Assembly (NCBI GenBank): GCA_963842955.1
Contig: CAWJIJ010000009.1
Coordinates: 496,001 to 560,000, forward strand
DNA length: 64,000 nt
From: JARFQW01 sp963842955
Lineage (GTDB): Bacteria > Pseudomonadota > Gammaproteobacteria > Steroidobacterales > XN24
Direction of reading: 5' to 3'
Shown here one piece after another: positions 1 to 8,826 of this stretch. The notes under the pieces were generated by a model. That model was not told where the DNA came from and ran no database searches. It saw only the letters and a program-made list of their open reading frames with translations. The translations under genes and the position numbers were made by a program. Every line of letters starts with the position of its first letter. The stretch's first letter is position 1.

Positions 1-582
1 CAGCTTGCCCGCTGCCGGATTGGCTTCGACGATTTTCCGGCTGTCCGCATCCACGAACAACATGGCCTCGGTGGCCATGGAAAACAGCATGCGGTAACGA
101 ATCTCGGCCTGGTGCAGCCGCGCATAGTCCCGTTCAAGCGAGTGCTGAACGTCAAGCAGCTGTTGCTGGAGCTGGGACACCTGGCGCAGGTCGCGGCCGA
201 CCGCGACCAGCATGCCGTTGCGGTTGACCCGGATGGTCTTGTACATCACCGGCAGGTCCAGACCGTCCTCGACCGGGTGGTTGACCTGGCGCCAGCGGGA
301 TCCTGCGGCGCCGTTTTCCAGTTGCAGAAGCGCCTCGATTTTCTTTGTGCTGTCCGAAGCAACCGTCTCGATCCAGGGCTTGCCGATCCACTGGTGGGCG
401 ATCTGCAGGGACGGATCCGGATTGCCGACGGCAACGTCCCGAACGATGCCGTTTTCGTCGATGACCAGACTGATGTCGTTGCTTTGCGCAATCAGCGAGG
501 CTGAAACGCCCTTGGACAGATTCTTCGTGACCAAAGTCGGACTGGAGAACTTGGGCACGTAGGGTTGTTCCTCGGTATGCAT
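1..582 (-). CDS. ppsR: PpsR/CrtJ photosynthesis repressor, N-terminal part (runs off window)
   Basis: Redox-responsive repressor of bch, crt and puf genes. The first 194 residues are present. The start is the ATG at 582-580, just after the aerR stop at 622. Residues about 25-130 form the N-terminal regulatory domain, residues about 133-160 are a glutamine-rich helical linker (QVSQLQQQLLDVQ), and the first PAS domain starts near residue 160 (RYRMLFSMATEAMLFVDAD). The second PAS domain and the C-terminal helix-turn-helix lie beyond base 1. The identification rests on the domain order, the Q-linker and the position next to aerR and bchF, which is the usual PGC arrangement. Candidate target sites are seen upstream of bchF, crtC/crtE and bchC in this window. 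Confidence 0.9.
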   Translation of the reverse strand, partial: MHTEEQPYVPKFSSPTLVTKNLSKGVSASLIAQSNDISLVIDENGIVRDVAVGNPDPSLQIAHQWIGKPWIETVASDSTKKIEALLQLENGAAGSRWRQVNHPVEDGLDLPVMYKTIRVNRNGMLVAVGRDLRQVSQLQQQLLDVQHSLERDYARLHQAEIRYRMLFSMATEAMLFVDADSRKIVEANPAAGKL

Positions 583-621
583 GGTGATAGGCGTAGCAGA
601 GAGGCGTTCGTGCCGCGCGAC

Positions 622-1491
622 CTATCGCCGCTGTTTCTTGTTTCTTACCGCGCAAAGCCTGTTGAGCTTGTGCACAGCGTCTTCGGCGTCGATGCCGAAG
701 GTGTCCGCACCGATTTCGCCAGCCAATTCCGGATTGTCGACGAAGCTGCGGCCTCCGGCAAGCACCAGGACGCCATCGGAGCGCGGCTGGCTGCGGATTT
801 CGGCGATCTGCTCAGCCGCGGCGTCAATATGATGGTCGGCGCTGACCGAGACGCCGATGGCATCGAAATCCCGTTCCCGGACGAGCTGCTGAAAAGCCTG
901 GCTGGTTCTCGGTGAACCCGTGAAGCAATTCCACCCCGAGCGCCGGAAGAATTCGATCACCATGAACAGGCCGAAGGTGTGTTGTTCGCCAGGGGCGGGC
1001 GTGATCAGAATGTTGCGTCCGGTCCGGGGCGCGCGTTCCGGTGCGTCGAAGCAGCGGCTGAATTCCAGCAGCACCTCGTGCATGCGGCAGACACCGATTG
1101 TGACGTCGGTAAACGAGCACTCGTCTTCTTCCCACATGTCTCCGAGACGCCTCGCCGCCGGTCCCAGCAGGTCCAGGTAGATCGCAGCCAGCGGCACGCC
1201 GCTTGCGCGGAGGGCGGACACGTAGTGATTGGCCACGGAGGCGTCATGGTTAAGGAGCAAGTGAACAAACTCGTCGAGTCTGTCACCTACGTCCACCGCT
1301 ACTCGCGGTGCTGACGTTTCTCGGGCAGCAGGGGCGTCGAATGCCAACATGAGCCGCGGGATGAGTTCCCCCTCGATCGTGGTACTGAGTTTTTCCAGCA
1401 TGGCCCGACTCAAGTGCCCGATGTCAGTTGATGGCGGGGCGGATCCGTTGCCCCCCCTCGCGATGTGGCGATCCAGATCTTTTTTTGGCAC
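622..1491 (-). CDS. aerR: AerR/PpaA cobalamin-binding antirepressor
   Basis: B12-binding light/redox regulator that modulates PpsR/CrtJ. It has 289 residues. Residues 116-141 (LGDMWEEDECSFTDVTIGVC) match the helical cap of B12-binding domains. Residues 167-174 (PGEQHTFG) contain H171, the expected axial ligand in the AerR/PpaA version of the motif. The Rossmann-like half follows, with the GVSVSADHH and LAGGRSF segments. The start is GTG 1491, with GGGGAG five bases upstream. It lies 39 bp upstream of ppsR in the same direction, so the two are probably cotranscribed. It diverges from bchF. Family assignment is strong; which regulatory mode (AerR- or PpaA-like) applies cannot be read from sequence. 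Confidence 0.9.
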   Translation of the reverse strand: MPKKDLDRHIARGGNGSAPPSTDIGHLSRAMLEKLSTTIEGELIPRLMLAFDAPAARETSAPRVAVDVGDRLDEFVHLLLNHDASVANHYVSALRASGVPLAAIYLDLLGPAARRLGDMWEEDECSFTDVTIGVCRMHEVLLEFSRCFDAPERAPRTGRNILITPAPGEQHTFGLFMVIEFFRRSGWNCFTGSPRTSQAFQQLVRERDFDAIGVSVSADHHIDAAAEQIAEIRSQPRSDGVLVLAGGRSFVDNPELAGEIGADTFGIDAEDAVHKLNRLCAVRNKKQRR

Positions 1492-1635
1492 GTCAACTCC
1501 CCGTTACGTGAGGAGGAAGCATAGCTCAAGTTATCCGGTCGTCATCCCGCGAGCATCTTCGGGCCTTTCCTGTGGCCAACCGGGCCGTCCGAGAGTCGTC
1601 GCATCAGGGCATACCTTCGGTTTTCACGACAAAGA

Positions 1636-1676
1636 TGTCAAGATATATTTACGTCGTGCAAAATTGACACTATGAT
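1636..1676 (+). promoter_or_regulatory. bchF promoter with overlapping PpsR/CrtJ-like sites
   Basis: A sigma70-like promoter is visible: -35 TTTACG at 1648-1653, a 17-base spacer, and -10 TATGAT at 1671-1676. A near-consensus PpsR palindrome (TGT-N12-ACG, 1636-1653) covers the -35, and a second degenerate one (CGT-N12-ACA, 1652-1669) fills the spacer. Each differs from TGT-N12-ACA at one of the six fixed bases. The placement is what repression by PpsR would need. The promoter drives the long bchF-to-bchO gene string. Function is inferred. Confidence 0.55.
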
Positions 1677-1743
1677 ACGAACCAGTTGCCCGGTTAGCGG
1701 CAATTGGATTCATCAGCGGTCTCGGGGGAGGACGCACAAGGCC

Positions 1744-2301
1744 ATGGTCCACGACGGTTCGGTTGGCACAAAGGGGAAGGACCTCTATACCGCGGAGCAA
1801 CGGCGCCGCCGCGACGCTACGGGCTGGACCCTCGTGCAGGGTGTGCTGGCCCCCATCCAGTTTGTCGTCTTTCTCGTAAGCCTGGGCCTCGTGATCCGTT
1901 TCCTTCTCACCGGAGAAGGCGCGGTCGCCGCCACGGCATCGGTGGTCATAAAAACTCTCGTCCTGTACGCGATCATGATTACCGGCGCCTTCTGGGAACG
2001 GGCAGTCTTCGGGCAGTTTCTGTTTGCCCCGGCATTCTTCTGGGAGGACGTGGTCAGCATGCTCGTGCTGGCCCTGCACACCGCGTACCTGGCCTGCGTG
2101 GCGGGCGGCTTCCTTGACGTTCAGGGCCAGATGCTGCTCGCGCTCGTGGCCTATCTCACCTACGCCATCAACGCCGCGCAGTTCCTTGCCAAGTTCAGGA
2201 TGGCCCGGCGTCAGGCGCCCGCCACGTCAGGGGCGACTCGTCCGGCGGCCACAGCGGTACCCGAGTTTCCGAATGCGGATGCCGCGGGAGCGCTTCGATG
2301 A
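1744..2301 (+). CDS. bchF: 2-vinyl (bacterio)chlorophyllide hydratase BchF
   Basis: Adds water to the C3 vinyl group of (bacterio)chlorophyllide a in ring-A maturation of bacteriochlorophyll a. I use ATG 1744 (185 residues) because GGGGGAGGA lies just upstream and the family begins near the LYTAEQRRRRDATGWTLVQG block. The longer reading from 1672 would place the start on the promoter -10. Several hydrophobic segments (QFVVFLVSLGLVIRFLL, TLVLYAIMITGAFW and two more) mark it as an integral membrane protein. The tail of about 25 residues is Ala/Pro/Thr-rich. The stop overlaps the bchN start by four bases (ATGA), so translation is coupled. Confidence 0.93.
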   Translation: MVHDGSVGTKGKDLYTAEQRRRRDATGWTLVQGVLAPIQFVVFLVSLGLVIRFLLTGEGAVAATASVVIKTLVLYAIMITGAFWERAVFGQFLFAPAFFWEDVVSMLVLALHTAYLACVAGGFLDVQGQMLLALVAYLTYAINAAQFLAKFRMARRQAPATSGATRPAATAVPEFPNADAAGALR

Positions 2302-3584
2302 GCGATTCGGCAGTCCTGAAGGCGCAAATCGACGGTGCGGATGCGCAACGGCCCCTCATCCGCGAGCGCGGGCAACGGGAGGTCTTCTGCGGGCTGACCG
2401 GTATCGTCTGGATGCATCGCAAGATCCAGGACGCGTTCTTTCTCGTCGTGGGTTCCCGGACCTGCGCGCACCTTATCCAGTCGGCTGCGGGAGTCATGAT
2501 TTTCGCCGAGCCGAGGTTCGCAACCGCCGTGATCGGCGAACGGGATCTTGCCGGCCTTGCCGACCTCAACGACGAGCTGGACCGCGAGGTTCAGAAACTC
2601 CTCGCCAGGCGACCGGACATCCGCCTGCTTTTTCTTGTCGGGTCCTGTCCCTCCGAAGTGATCAAGCTTGATCTGGGCCGCGCCGCTGAGCGCCTGTCCC
2701 AGCAGTTCATGCCGGAGGTCCGCGTGCTGAATTACTCCGGCAGCGGGATCGAGACCACGTTCACCGAAGGTGAGGATGCCTGCCTGGCATCGCTGGTCCC
2801 GGAGATGCCCGTCGAGACAGAAGCATCACCGACGCTTCTCGTGGCGGGCGCGCTGGCCGACGTTGTCGAGGACCAGTTTCGCAGCCTGTTCCGTGCGCTG
2901 GGAATCGACCGGGTGGCGTTTCTGCCGCCGCGCAAGTCCACGGAGCTCCCGGCGGTAGGTCCCAACACCCGATTCCTGCTCGCCCAGCCGTTCCTTACCG
3001 AGACGAGCCGGATGCTCCAGGAGCGAGGCGCACGCCGGCTCGATGCGCCTATGCCTATCGGGGAGGAAGGGACGACGGAATGGCTGCGTGCTGCGGCGAG
3101 CGAATGGGGCGTGACCGAGAGCCGTTTCGACGCAGTGACCCGCCCCGGCCGCGAGCGTGCGCGAAAGGCACTGGGCCATCACCGGGAACGTCTCGAAGGG
3201 CGGCGTGTGTTTTTCTTTCCCGATTCCCAGCTGGAAGTTCCGCTGGCGCGTTTTCTGAGCCGCGAGCTGGACATGACGCTGACCGAGGTCGGAACACCCT
3301 ATCTGCATCGGGAGCACATGGCGCGGGATCTCGCACTGCTGCCTGCGGGTGTCCAGCTGAGCGAGGGGCAGGATGTCGAGAAGCAGATTGACCGGTGCCG
3401 CGCGGCGGAGCCGGATATCGTGGTATGCGGCCTCGGGCTGGCCAATCCCCTCGAGGCCGAGGGCATAACGACCAAGTGGTCCATCGAGCTGCTGTTTACG
3501 CCGATTCAGGGCTATGAGCAGGCCGGAGACTGCGCGGCTCTCTTCGCCAGGCCCTTGAAGCGGCGCGCCGCACTGGTGGTTTAG
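2298..3584 (+). CDS. bchN: Light-independent protochlorophyllide reductase subunit N
   Basis: N subunit of the catalytic N2B2 component of dark-operative protochlorophyllide reductase, which receives electrons from BchL. It has 428 residues. The three cysteines that bind the shared [4Fe-4S] cluster are visible: C31 in EVFCGLTG, C56 in GSRTCAHL and C117 in LVGSCPSEV. The nitrogenase-like fold ends in the GLGLANPLEAEGITTKWS block. It overlaps bchF by four bases and is followed without a gap by bchB, as expected for equal amounts of N and B. Confidence 0.97.
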   Translation: MSDSAVLKAQIDGADAQRPLIRERGQREVFCGLTGIVWMHRKIQDAFFLVVGSRTCAHLIQSAAGVMIFAEPRFATAVIGERDLAGLADLNDELDREVQKLLARRPDIRLLFLVGSCPSEVIKLDLGRAAERLSQQFMPEVRVLNYSGSGIETTFTEGEDACLASLVPEMPVETEASPTLLVAGALADVVEDQFRSLFRALGIDRVAFLPPRKSTELPAVGPNTRFLLAQPFLTETSRMLQERGARRLDAPMPIGEEGTTEWLRAAASEWGVTESRFDAVTRPGRERARKALGHHRERLEGRRVFFFPDSQLEVPLARFLSRELDMTLTEVGTPYLHREHMARDLALLPAGVQLSEGQDVEKQIDRCRAAEPDIVVCGLGLANPLEAEGITTKWSIELLFTPIQGYEQAGDCAALFARPLKRRAALVV

Positions 3585-5147
3585 ATGGAACTCACTGTCT
3601 GGACTTACGAGGGGCCGCCGCATGTCGGGGCGATGCGGATCGCCACGGCCATGAAGGATGTCCACTATGTCCTCCATGCGCCCCAGGGAGATACCTACGC
3701 GGATCTGCTGTTCACAATGATCGAGCGGCGCTCGAAGCGTCCTCCGGTCACCTATACCACCTTCCAGGCGCGGGATCTCGGCAGCGATACCGCACAGCTT
3801 TTTCAGGATGCGGTCAGGGATGCCTGGGTGCGCTTCGAGCCGGCGGCGATGCTGGTCGGTGCATCCTGCACGGCCGAGCTGATCCAGGACGATCCGGGTG
3901 GCCTGGCCGAAGCGCTGGGTTTGCCGATTCCTGTTATTCCCCTGGAGTTGCCTTCGTATCAGCGCAAGGAGAACTGGGGCGCGGCCGAAACCTTTTACTA
4001 CCTGGTTCGCGGGCTTATTCGGTCACCCGAAGAGCAGGACCGGTCCGGCCGGGCCCGTCCCAGCTGCAACCTGCTTGGCGCCACGGCCCTTGGATTCCGC
4101 CACAGGGACGACGTACGGGAACTCTCCAAGCTGCTCGCCTCGATGGGTATCGATATCAACGTCATCGCACCGTTTGACGCGACTGCCGATGACATCTCCC
4201 GTCTTGGAGACGCCGACTTCAATGTCGTCATGTACCCGGAGATCGCCGATACCGCCGCACGCTGGCTGGCCAAAGTCCACGGGCAGCCCATGACCAAGAC
4301 GGTTCCCATCGGGGTTGCGGCCACCCGGGACTTCATTCGCGAGGTGGCCGAGCTGGCCGGCGTGAACCCGGAGCCCGCCCTGGCCGGCGACGAGCTTCGG
4401 CTGCCCTGGTACTCCCGGTCCATCGACTCCAACTACCTGACGGGCAAGCGGGTCTTCATCTTCGGGGACGCGACCCATGCGCTGGCGGCCGCCCGGATTG
4501 CGACTGAGGAACTCGGCTTCGAGGTGGTGGGCCTGGGTACGTACAGCCGCGAATTCGCCCGGGATGTAAGGGCAGCCGCGCAAGGTCTCGGAGTCGAGGC
4601 CCTGATCACAGACGACTATCTCGAAGTCGAAGCGCGGGTGCAGGAACTGCAGCCGGAGCTGGTTCTGGGGACGCAGATGGAGCGCCATCTTGCAAAGCGC
4701 CTCGGTGTTGCCTGTGCGGTCATATCCGCGCCCGTGCACGTCCAGGACTATCCGGCCGCCTATTCGCCGCAGATGGGCTACGAAGGCGCGAACGTCATAT
4801 TCGACGCCTGGGTTCACCCGCTCATGATGGGTCTGGAGGAACACCTGCTCGGCATGTTCAGTGAGGACTTCGAGTTTCACAACGATGCGCGGCCCTCACA
4901 TCTGGGAGCAGCGGCCGCCGCCAGCAAGCCGGCAGCCGCCCCGTCGCCCGTCGAAACACCGACCGAGGAGGGAGAGCGCTCCGGAGAGCCCCACTGGAGC
5001 GCGGAAGCCGAGAAAACCCTGTCGCGTATTCCGTTTTTTGTGCGCGGAAAGGCAAAACGCAATACCGAAACGTTCGCGCGCGAGCGCGGGATTGTCATGA
5101 TCACGTCCGAGACCCTATACGATGCCAAAGCCCACTTCGGCCGCTGA
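3585..5147 (+). CDS. bchB: Light-independent protochlorophyllide reductase subunit B
   Basis: B subunit of dark protochlorophyllide reductase; with BchN it forms the substrate site. It has 520 residues. D36 (HAPQGD) is the unusual aspartate that completes the cluster otherwise held by three BchN cysteines. The nitrogenase-like part covers residues 1 to about 425. A low-complexity Ala/Pro/Glu linker leads to the C-terminal PCP_red domain (WSAEAEKTLSRIPFFVRGKA onward, about residues 467-520). It starts at the base after the bchN stop. Its last 26 bases overlap the start of bchH in another frame, a longer overlap than the four-base junctions elsewhere in this operon. Confidence 0.97.
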   Translation: MELTVWTYEGPPHVGAMRIATAMKDVHYVLHAPQGDTYADLLFTMIERRSKRPPVTYTTFQARDLGSDTAQLFQDAVRDAWVRFEPAAMLVGASCTAELIQDDPGGLAEALGLPIPVIPLELPSYQRKENWGAAETFYYLVRGLIRSPEEQDRSGRARPSCNLLGATALGFRHRDDVRELSKLLASMGIDINVIAPFDATADDISRLGDADFNVVMYPEIADTAARWLAKVHGQPMTKTVPIGVAATRDFIREVAELAGVNPEPALAGDELRLPWYSRSIDSNYLTGKRVFIFGDATHALAAARIATEELGFEVVGLGTYSREFARDVRAAAQGLGVEALITDDYLEVEARVQELQPELVLGTQMERHLAKRLGVACAVISAPVHVQDYPAAYSPQMGYEGANVIFDAWVHPLMMGLEEHLLGMFSEDFEFHNDARPSHLGAAAAASKPAAAPSPVETPTEEGERSGEPHWSAEAEKTLSRIPFFVRGKAKRNTETFARERGIVMITSETLYDAKAHFGR

Positions 5148-8100
5148 CGCCCCCGCGCTGCGAGTGACGCTGGTCACGCTGGACGGCCATCTGGCCGGTG
5201 CTGCTGATCGGGCCTTTGCGCAGCTCCAGCGCGGTACCCCGGGCATCTCATGTTCCATGCACTGCGCGGGGGAGTGGGGCAGCAGTCCGGAGTCGCTGGA
5301 AGCGTGTATCAGCGACATCGGCGAAGCCCACATCGTGATCGTGTGCATGCTTTTCATGGAGGAGCATATTCAGCCGGTGCTTCCGGCGCTTGCCGCGCGC
5401 CGCGAAGAATGTGACGCCATGCTCTGCTTCATGTCCGCCGGCGAAGTCATGAAACTGACGCGCATCGGCGGGTTCTCCATGGATGGGCCGCAGCGTGGGC
5501 CGCTTGCCCTTCTCCGGCGTCTTCGCGGCGGAAACCGGAAGAAAGCCGCCAGCAGCGGCGCCGGCCAGATGGCGATGCTCCGGCGGCTGCCGCGCATACT
5601 TCGGTTCATCCCGGGCAAGGCCCAGGACGTGCGCGCCTATTTCCTGGGCATGCAGTACTGGCTGGCCGGCTCCGACGAAAACATCCGCAATCTCATCGCG
5701 CTGATGGTGTCCCGGTACGCCAGCGGCGAGCGGGAAGTGTTCCGGGGGCGCGTGGCGGCGGGAGACCCGGTGGAATACCCGGAAACCGGTGTTTATCACC
5801 CCGCGCTGGAGCAGCGTGTAGCCGCCGATGTTTCGGGGCTGCCGAAAATCCAAGGCGAGCCGGCGGGAACGGTGGGCTTGCTGGTCATGCGATCTTATGT
5901 GCTTGCCGGGAACTCCAGCCACTACGACGCGGTGATCGCGTCCCTCGAGGCAAAGGGGTTCGCGGTCATCCCCGCCTTTGCAAGCGGCCTGGATGCGCGA
6001 CCGGCGGTCGAGCGTTTCTTCATCAGGGATGGCGTGCCCTGTGTCGACGCGGTGCTGTCCCTTACGGGCTTCTCGCTGGTTGGCGGCCCTGCCTACAACG
6101 ACGCGAAGGCCGCGGAAGAGATGCTGGCGGCCCTGGATGTCCCCTACGTCGCAGCCCACGGTACCGAATTCCAGACCCTCGAATCATGGGCGGACTCTCC
6201 CAGCGGACTCATGCCGGTGGAAACGACCCTGATGGTGGCGATTCCCGAGCTCGACGGGGCCACCGCACCGACCCTCTTCGCCGGCCGCTCCGACGCCGTT
6301 GCCGCGGGCGAGAACCGGGACATGGTGCCCCACGAAGAGCGCGTGGCGGCGATGACGGCGCGTATCGCAAAGCGGATCGGGCTGCGGAAAACCCCGCGCG
6401 GCGACCGGCGGGTCAGTGTTGTGCTGTTCAACTTCCCGCCCGACGGCGGCGCCATCGGCACGGCGGCTCACCTGTCCGTATTCGGGTCCCTTTACAACAC
6501 GCTGCGGGCCATGCGTGACGATGGTTACACGGTGGATTTGCCGGAGAGCCCGGACGAGCTGCGCCGGATGCTCCTTGAGGGGAATGCGTCCCGGTACGGA
6601 ACCGAAGCCAACGTGCACGCCCGAATTCCGGCCGACGACCACGTTCGGCGGGAAACCTGGCTCAAGGCCATAGAGAAGGAGTGGGGACCGGCACCGGGCC
6701 GGGTCCAGTCGGACGGCAGCTCGATACTGGTGCTGGGCCGGCAGTTCGGAAACGTGTTCGTGGGCATCCAGCCGGCCTTCGGCTACGAGGGTGACCCCAT
6801 GCGGCTGCTCTTCGAGACGGGTCTGACGCCGACCCATGCTTTTTCGGCTTTCTACCGTTATCTGCGCGAGGATTTCGGCGCCCATGCAGTCCTGCATTTC
6901 GGCACCCATGGAGCGCTGGAATTCATGCCGGGCAAGCAAAGCGGCATGTCCGGCGACTGCTGGCCGGAACGGCTGATCGGCGACCTGCCGAATTTCTATC
7001 TTTATGCGGCCAACAATCCCTCCGAGGGCGCTATTGCAAAACGCCGATCCGGGGCAACACTGATCAGCTATCTGACGCCGCCGGTCACCCAGGCCGGGCT
7101 CTACCGGGAACTGGCTGATCTGCAGTCATCCATCGATCGGTGGCGTTCCCTCGACCCGGACGCGGAGGTCGAGCGGGCCGAGTTGAACACGCTGATCGTG
7201 CAGCAGGCGCGGGAACTCGATCTGAAGTCGGGTGCGCTGGAGCAGGACGGCAATCCCGAAACCTGCGTTGCCGCCGTGGCCTCGGAACTCGACGCGCTTC
7301 GAACCACGCTGATCCCGAACGGGCTGCACGTGGTCGGCGAGACGCCGTCCCGGGACACTCGCAGGGACTGGATGGATGCCCTGGCCCGCGCAAGCGGCGG
7401 CTCCGAGTTGACTGATGATGCCTTTGCGGCGCTGGAACAGGCTCCCGAGAGCGCCACACAGGCCAGGCGCGGCGCGCTCGAGCCGGACCTCGAGACCGAC
7501 CTGCGCAAGGTGCATGCCGCGCTGACCACGGACAGTGAATTGCCGGCGATTCTCCACGCCCTTGACGGTGGCTTTATCCGGCCCGCTCCTGGCGGCGATC
7601 TCCTGCGAACAACGGACATCCTTCCTACCGGTCGCAATATGCACAGCTTCGATCCGTTCCGCATGCCCAGCGCATTTGCCCTCAAGGCCGGCGCGGAGCA
7701 GGCCGAGCAGCTCCTTGCGCGCTATCGCCAGGACACCGGTGCGCTCCCCGAGTCCGTTGCCATCGTCTTGTGGGGGACCGATAACATCAAGACCGAAGGC
7801 GGCCCCATTGCCCAGGCCCTGTACCTGATGGGGGCCCGCCCTCGCTTCGACAGCTACGGCCGCCTCGCCGGCGCCGAGTTGATTCCAATGGAAGAACTCG
7901 GACGGCCCCGCATCGACGCCATCCTTACGCTGTCTGGCATTTTTCGCGACCTGCTTCCGAACCAGACGCGCCTGCTGGCCGAAGCGGCATGGCTGGCGGC
8001 CAGCGCGGAGCATGAGTCCGCCGATCAGAATTTCGTTCGCAAACACGCGCTGGCCTACCAGGCGGACTGCGAATGTGATCTGGAGACGGCGGCGTTGCGG

Positions 8101-8826
8101 GTTTTCAGCAACGCCAACGGAGCTTACGGATCCAACGTCAATATGCTTGTGGACAGTGGCGCCTGGAGCGACGACGATGCCCTCGCCGAACAGTTCTCGC
8201 GCCGCAAGTGCTACGCCTATGGACGCACCGGTGAGCCGCGGCGCGAGGCGGCTCTCATGCAGCGGTCCCTGAAGGATGTGGACTTCAGCTACCAGAACCT
8301 GGAGTCGGCCGAACTGGGCGTGACGACCATCGACCACTACTTCGACACCCTCGGTGGTATCAGCCGCGCTGTGCATCGCGCCAAGGGTTCGTCGGTCGAA
8401 GTCTATATCGGCGATCAGACCGGCCACGGAAACGCCGTACGGACCCTGGGCGATCAGATTGCCCTGGAAACCCGGACCCGGATGCTCAATCCCAAGTGGT
8501 ACGAGGGCATGCTGGAACATGGGTACGAAGGCGTAAAGCAGATCGAAACCCATGTCAGCAACACGATGGGCTGGTCGGCGACGACCGGAAAGGTGGCGCC
8601 CTGGGTCTATCAGCAGATCAGCGACACATTCGTTCTCAATGACGAGATGCGCAGACGCCTTGCCACGCTCAATCCAGCGGCCTCGGCAAAAGTGGCGCAT
8701 CGCCTGCTCGAAGCCCATGAACGCAAGTACTGGACCCCAGATCCCGAAACGCTTGATGCCCTGGAACGCGCCGGGGAAGAGCTGGAAGACTCGCTCGAAG
8801 GTATTACCGAGGTAGCAGTAGCATGA
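5122..8826 (+). CDS. bchH: Magnesium chelatase subunit H
   Basis: Large porphyrin-binding subunit (1234 residues) of Mg-chelatase. It inserts Mg2+ into protoporphyrin IX together with the BchI/BchD ATPase encoded downstream. The CobN/Mg-chelatase H signature is recognised in blocks such as HFGTHGALEFMPGKQSGMSGDCWP and NNPSEGAIAKRRSGATLISY, and in the C-terminal ETRTRMLNPKWYEGMLEHGY region. Length is normal for the family. The start ATG lies inside bchB. The stop overlaps bchL by four bases. Confidence 0.97.
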   Translation: MPKPTSAADAPALRVTLVTLDGHLAGAADRAFAQLQRGTPGISCSMHCAGEWGSSPESLEACISDIGEAHIVIVCMLFMEEHIQPVLPALAARREECDAMLCFMSAGEVMKLTRIGGFSMDGPQRGPLALLRRLRGGNRKKAASSGAGQMAMLRRLPRILRFIPGKAQDVRAYFLGMQYWLAGSDENIRNLIALMVSRYASGEREVFRGRVAAGDPVEYPETGVYHPALEQRVAADVSGLPKIQGEPAGTVGLLVMRSYVLAGNSSHYDAVIASLEAKGFAVIPAFASGLDARPAVERFFIRDGVPCVDAVLSLTGFSLVGGPAYNDAKAAEEMLAALDVPYVAAHGTEFQTLESWADSPSGLMPVETTLMVAIPELDGATAPTLFAGRSDAVAAGENRDMVPHEERVAAMTARIAKRIGLRKTPRGDRRVSVVLFNFPPDGGAIGTAAHLSVFGSLYNTLRAMRDDGYTVDLPESPDELRRMLLEGNASRYGTEANVHARIPADDHVRRETWLKAIEKEWGPAPGRVQSDGSSILVLGRQFGNVFVGIQPAFGYEGDPMRLLFETGLTPTHAFSAFYRYLREDFGAHAVLHFGTHGALEFMPGKQSGMSGDCWPERLIGDLPNFYLYAANNPSEGAIAKRRSGATLISYLTPPVTQAGLYRELADLQSSIDRWRSLDPDAEVERAELNTLIVQQARELDLKSGALEQDGNPETCVAAVASELDALRTTLIPNGLHVVGETPSRDTRRDWMDALARASGGSELTDDAFAALEQAPESATQARRGALEPDLETDLRKVHAALTTDSELPAILHALDGGFIRPAPGGDLLRTTDILPTGRNMHSFDPFRMPSAFALKAGAEQAEQLLARYRQDTGALPESVAIVLWGTDNIKTEGGPIAQALYLMGARPRFDSYGRLAGAELIPMEELGRPRIDAILTLSGIFRDLLPNQTRLLAEAAWLAASAEHESADQNFVRKHALAYQADCECDLETAALRVFSNANGAYGSNVNMLVDSGAWSDDDALAEQFSRRKCYAYGRTGEPRREAALMQRSLKDVDFSYQNLESAELGVTTIDHYFDTLGGISRAVHRAKGSSVEVYIGDQTGHGNAVRTLGDQIALETRTRMLNPKWYEGMLEHGYEGVKQIETHVSNTMGWSATTGKVAPWVYQQISDTFVLNDEMRRRLATLNPAASAKVAHRLLEAHERKYWTPDPETLDALERAGEELEDSLEGITEVAVA

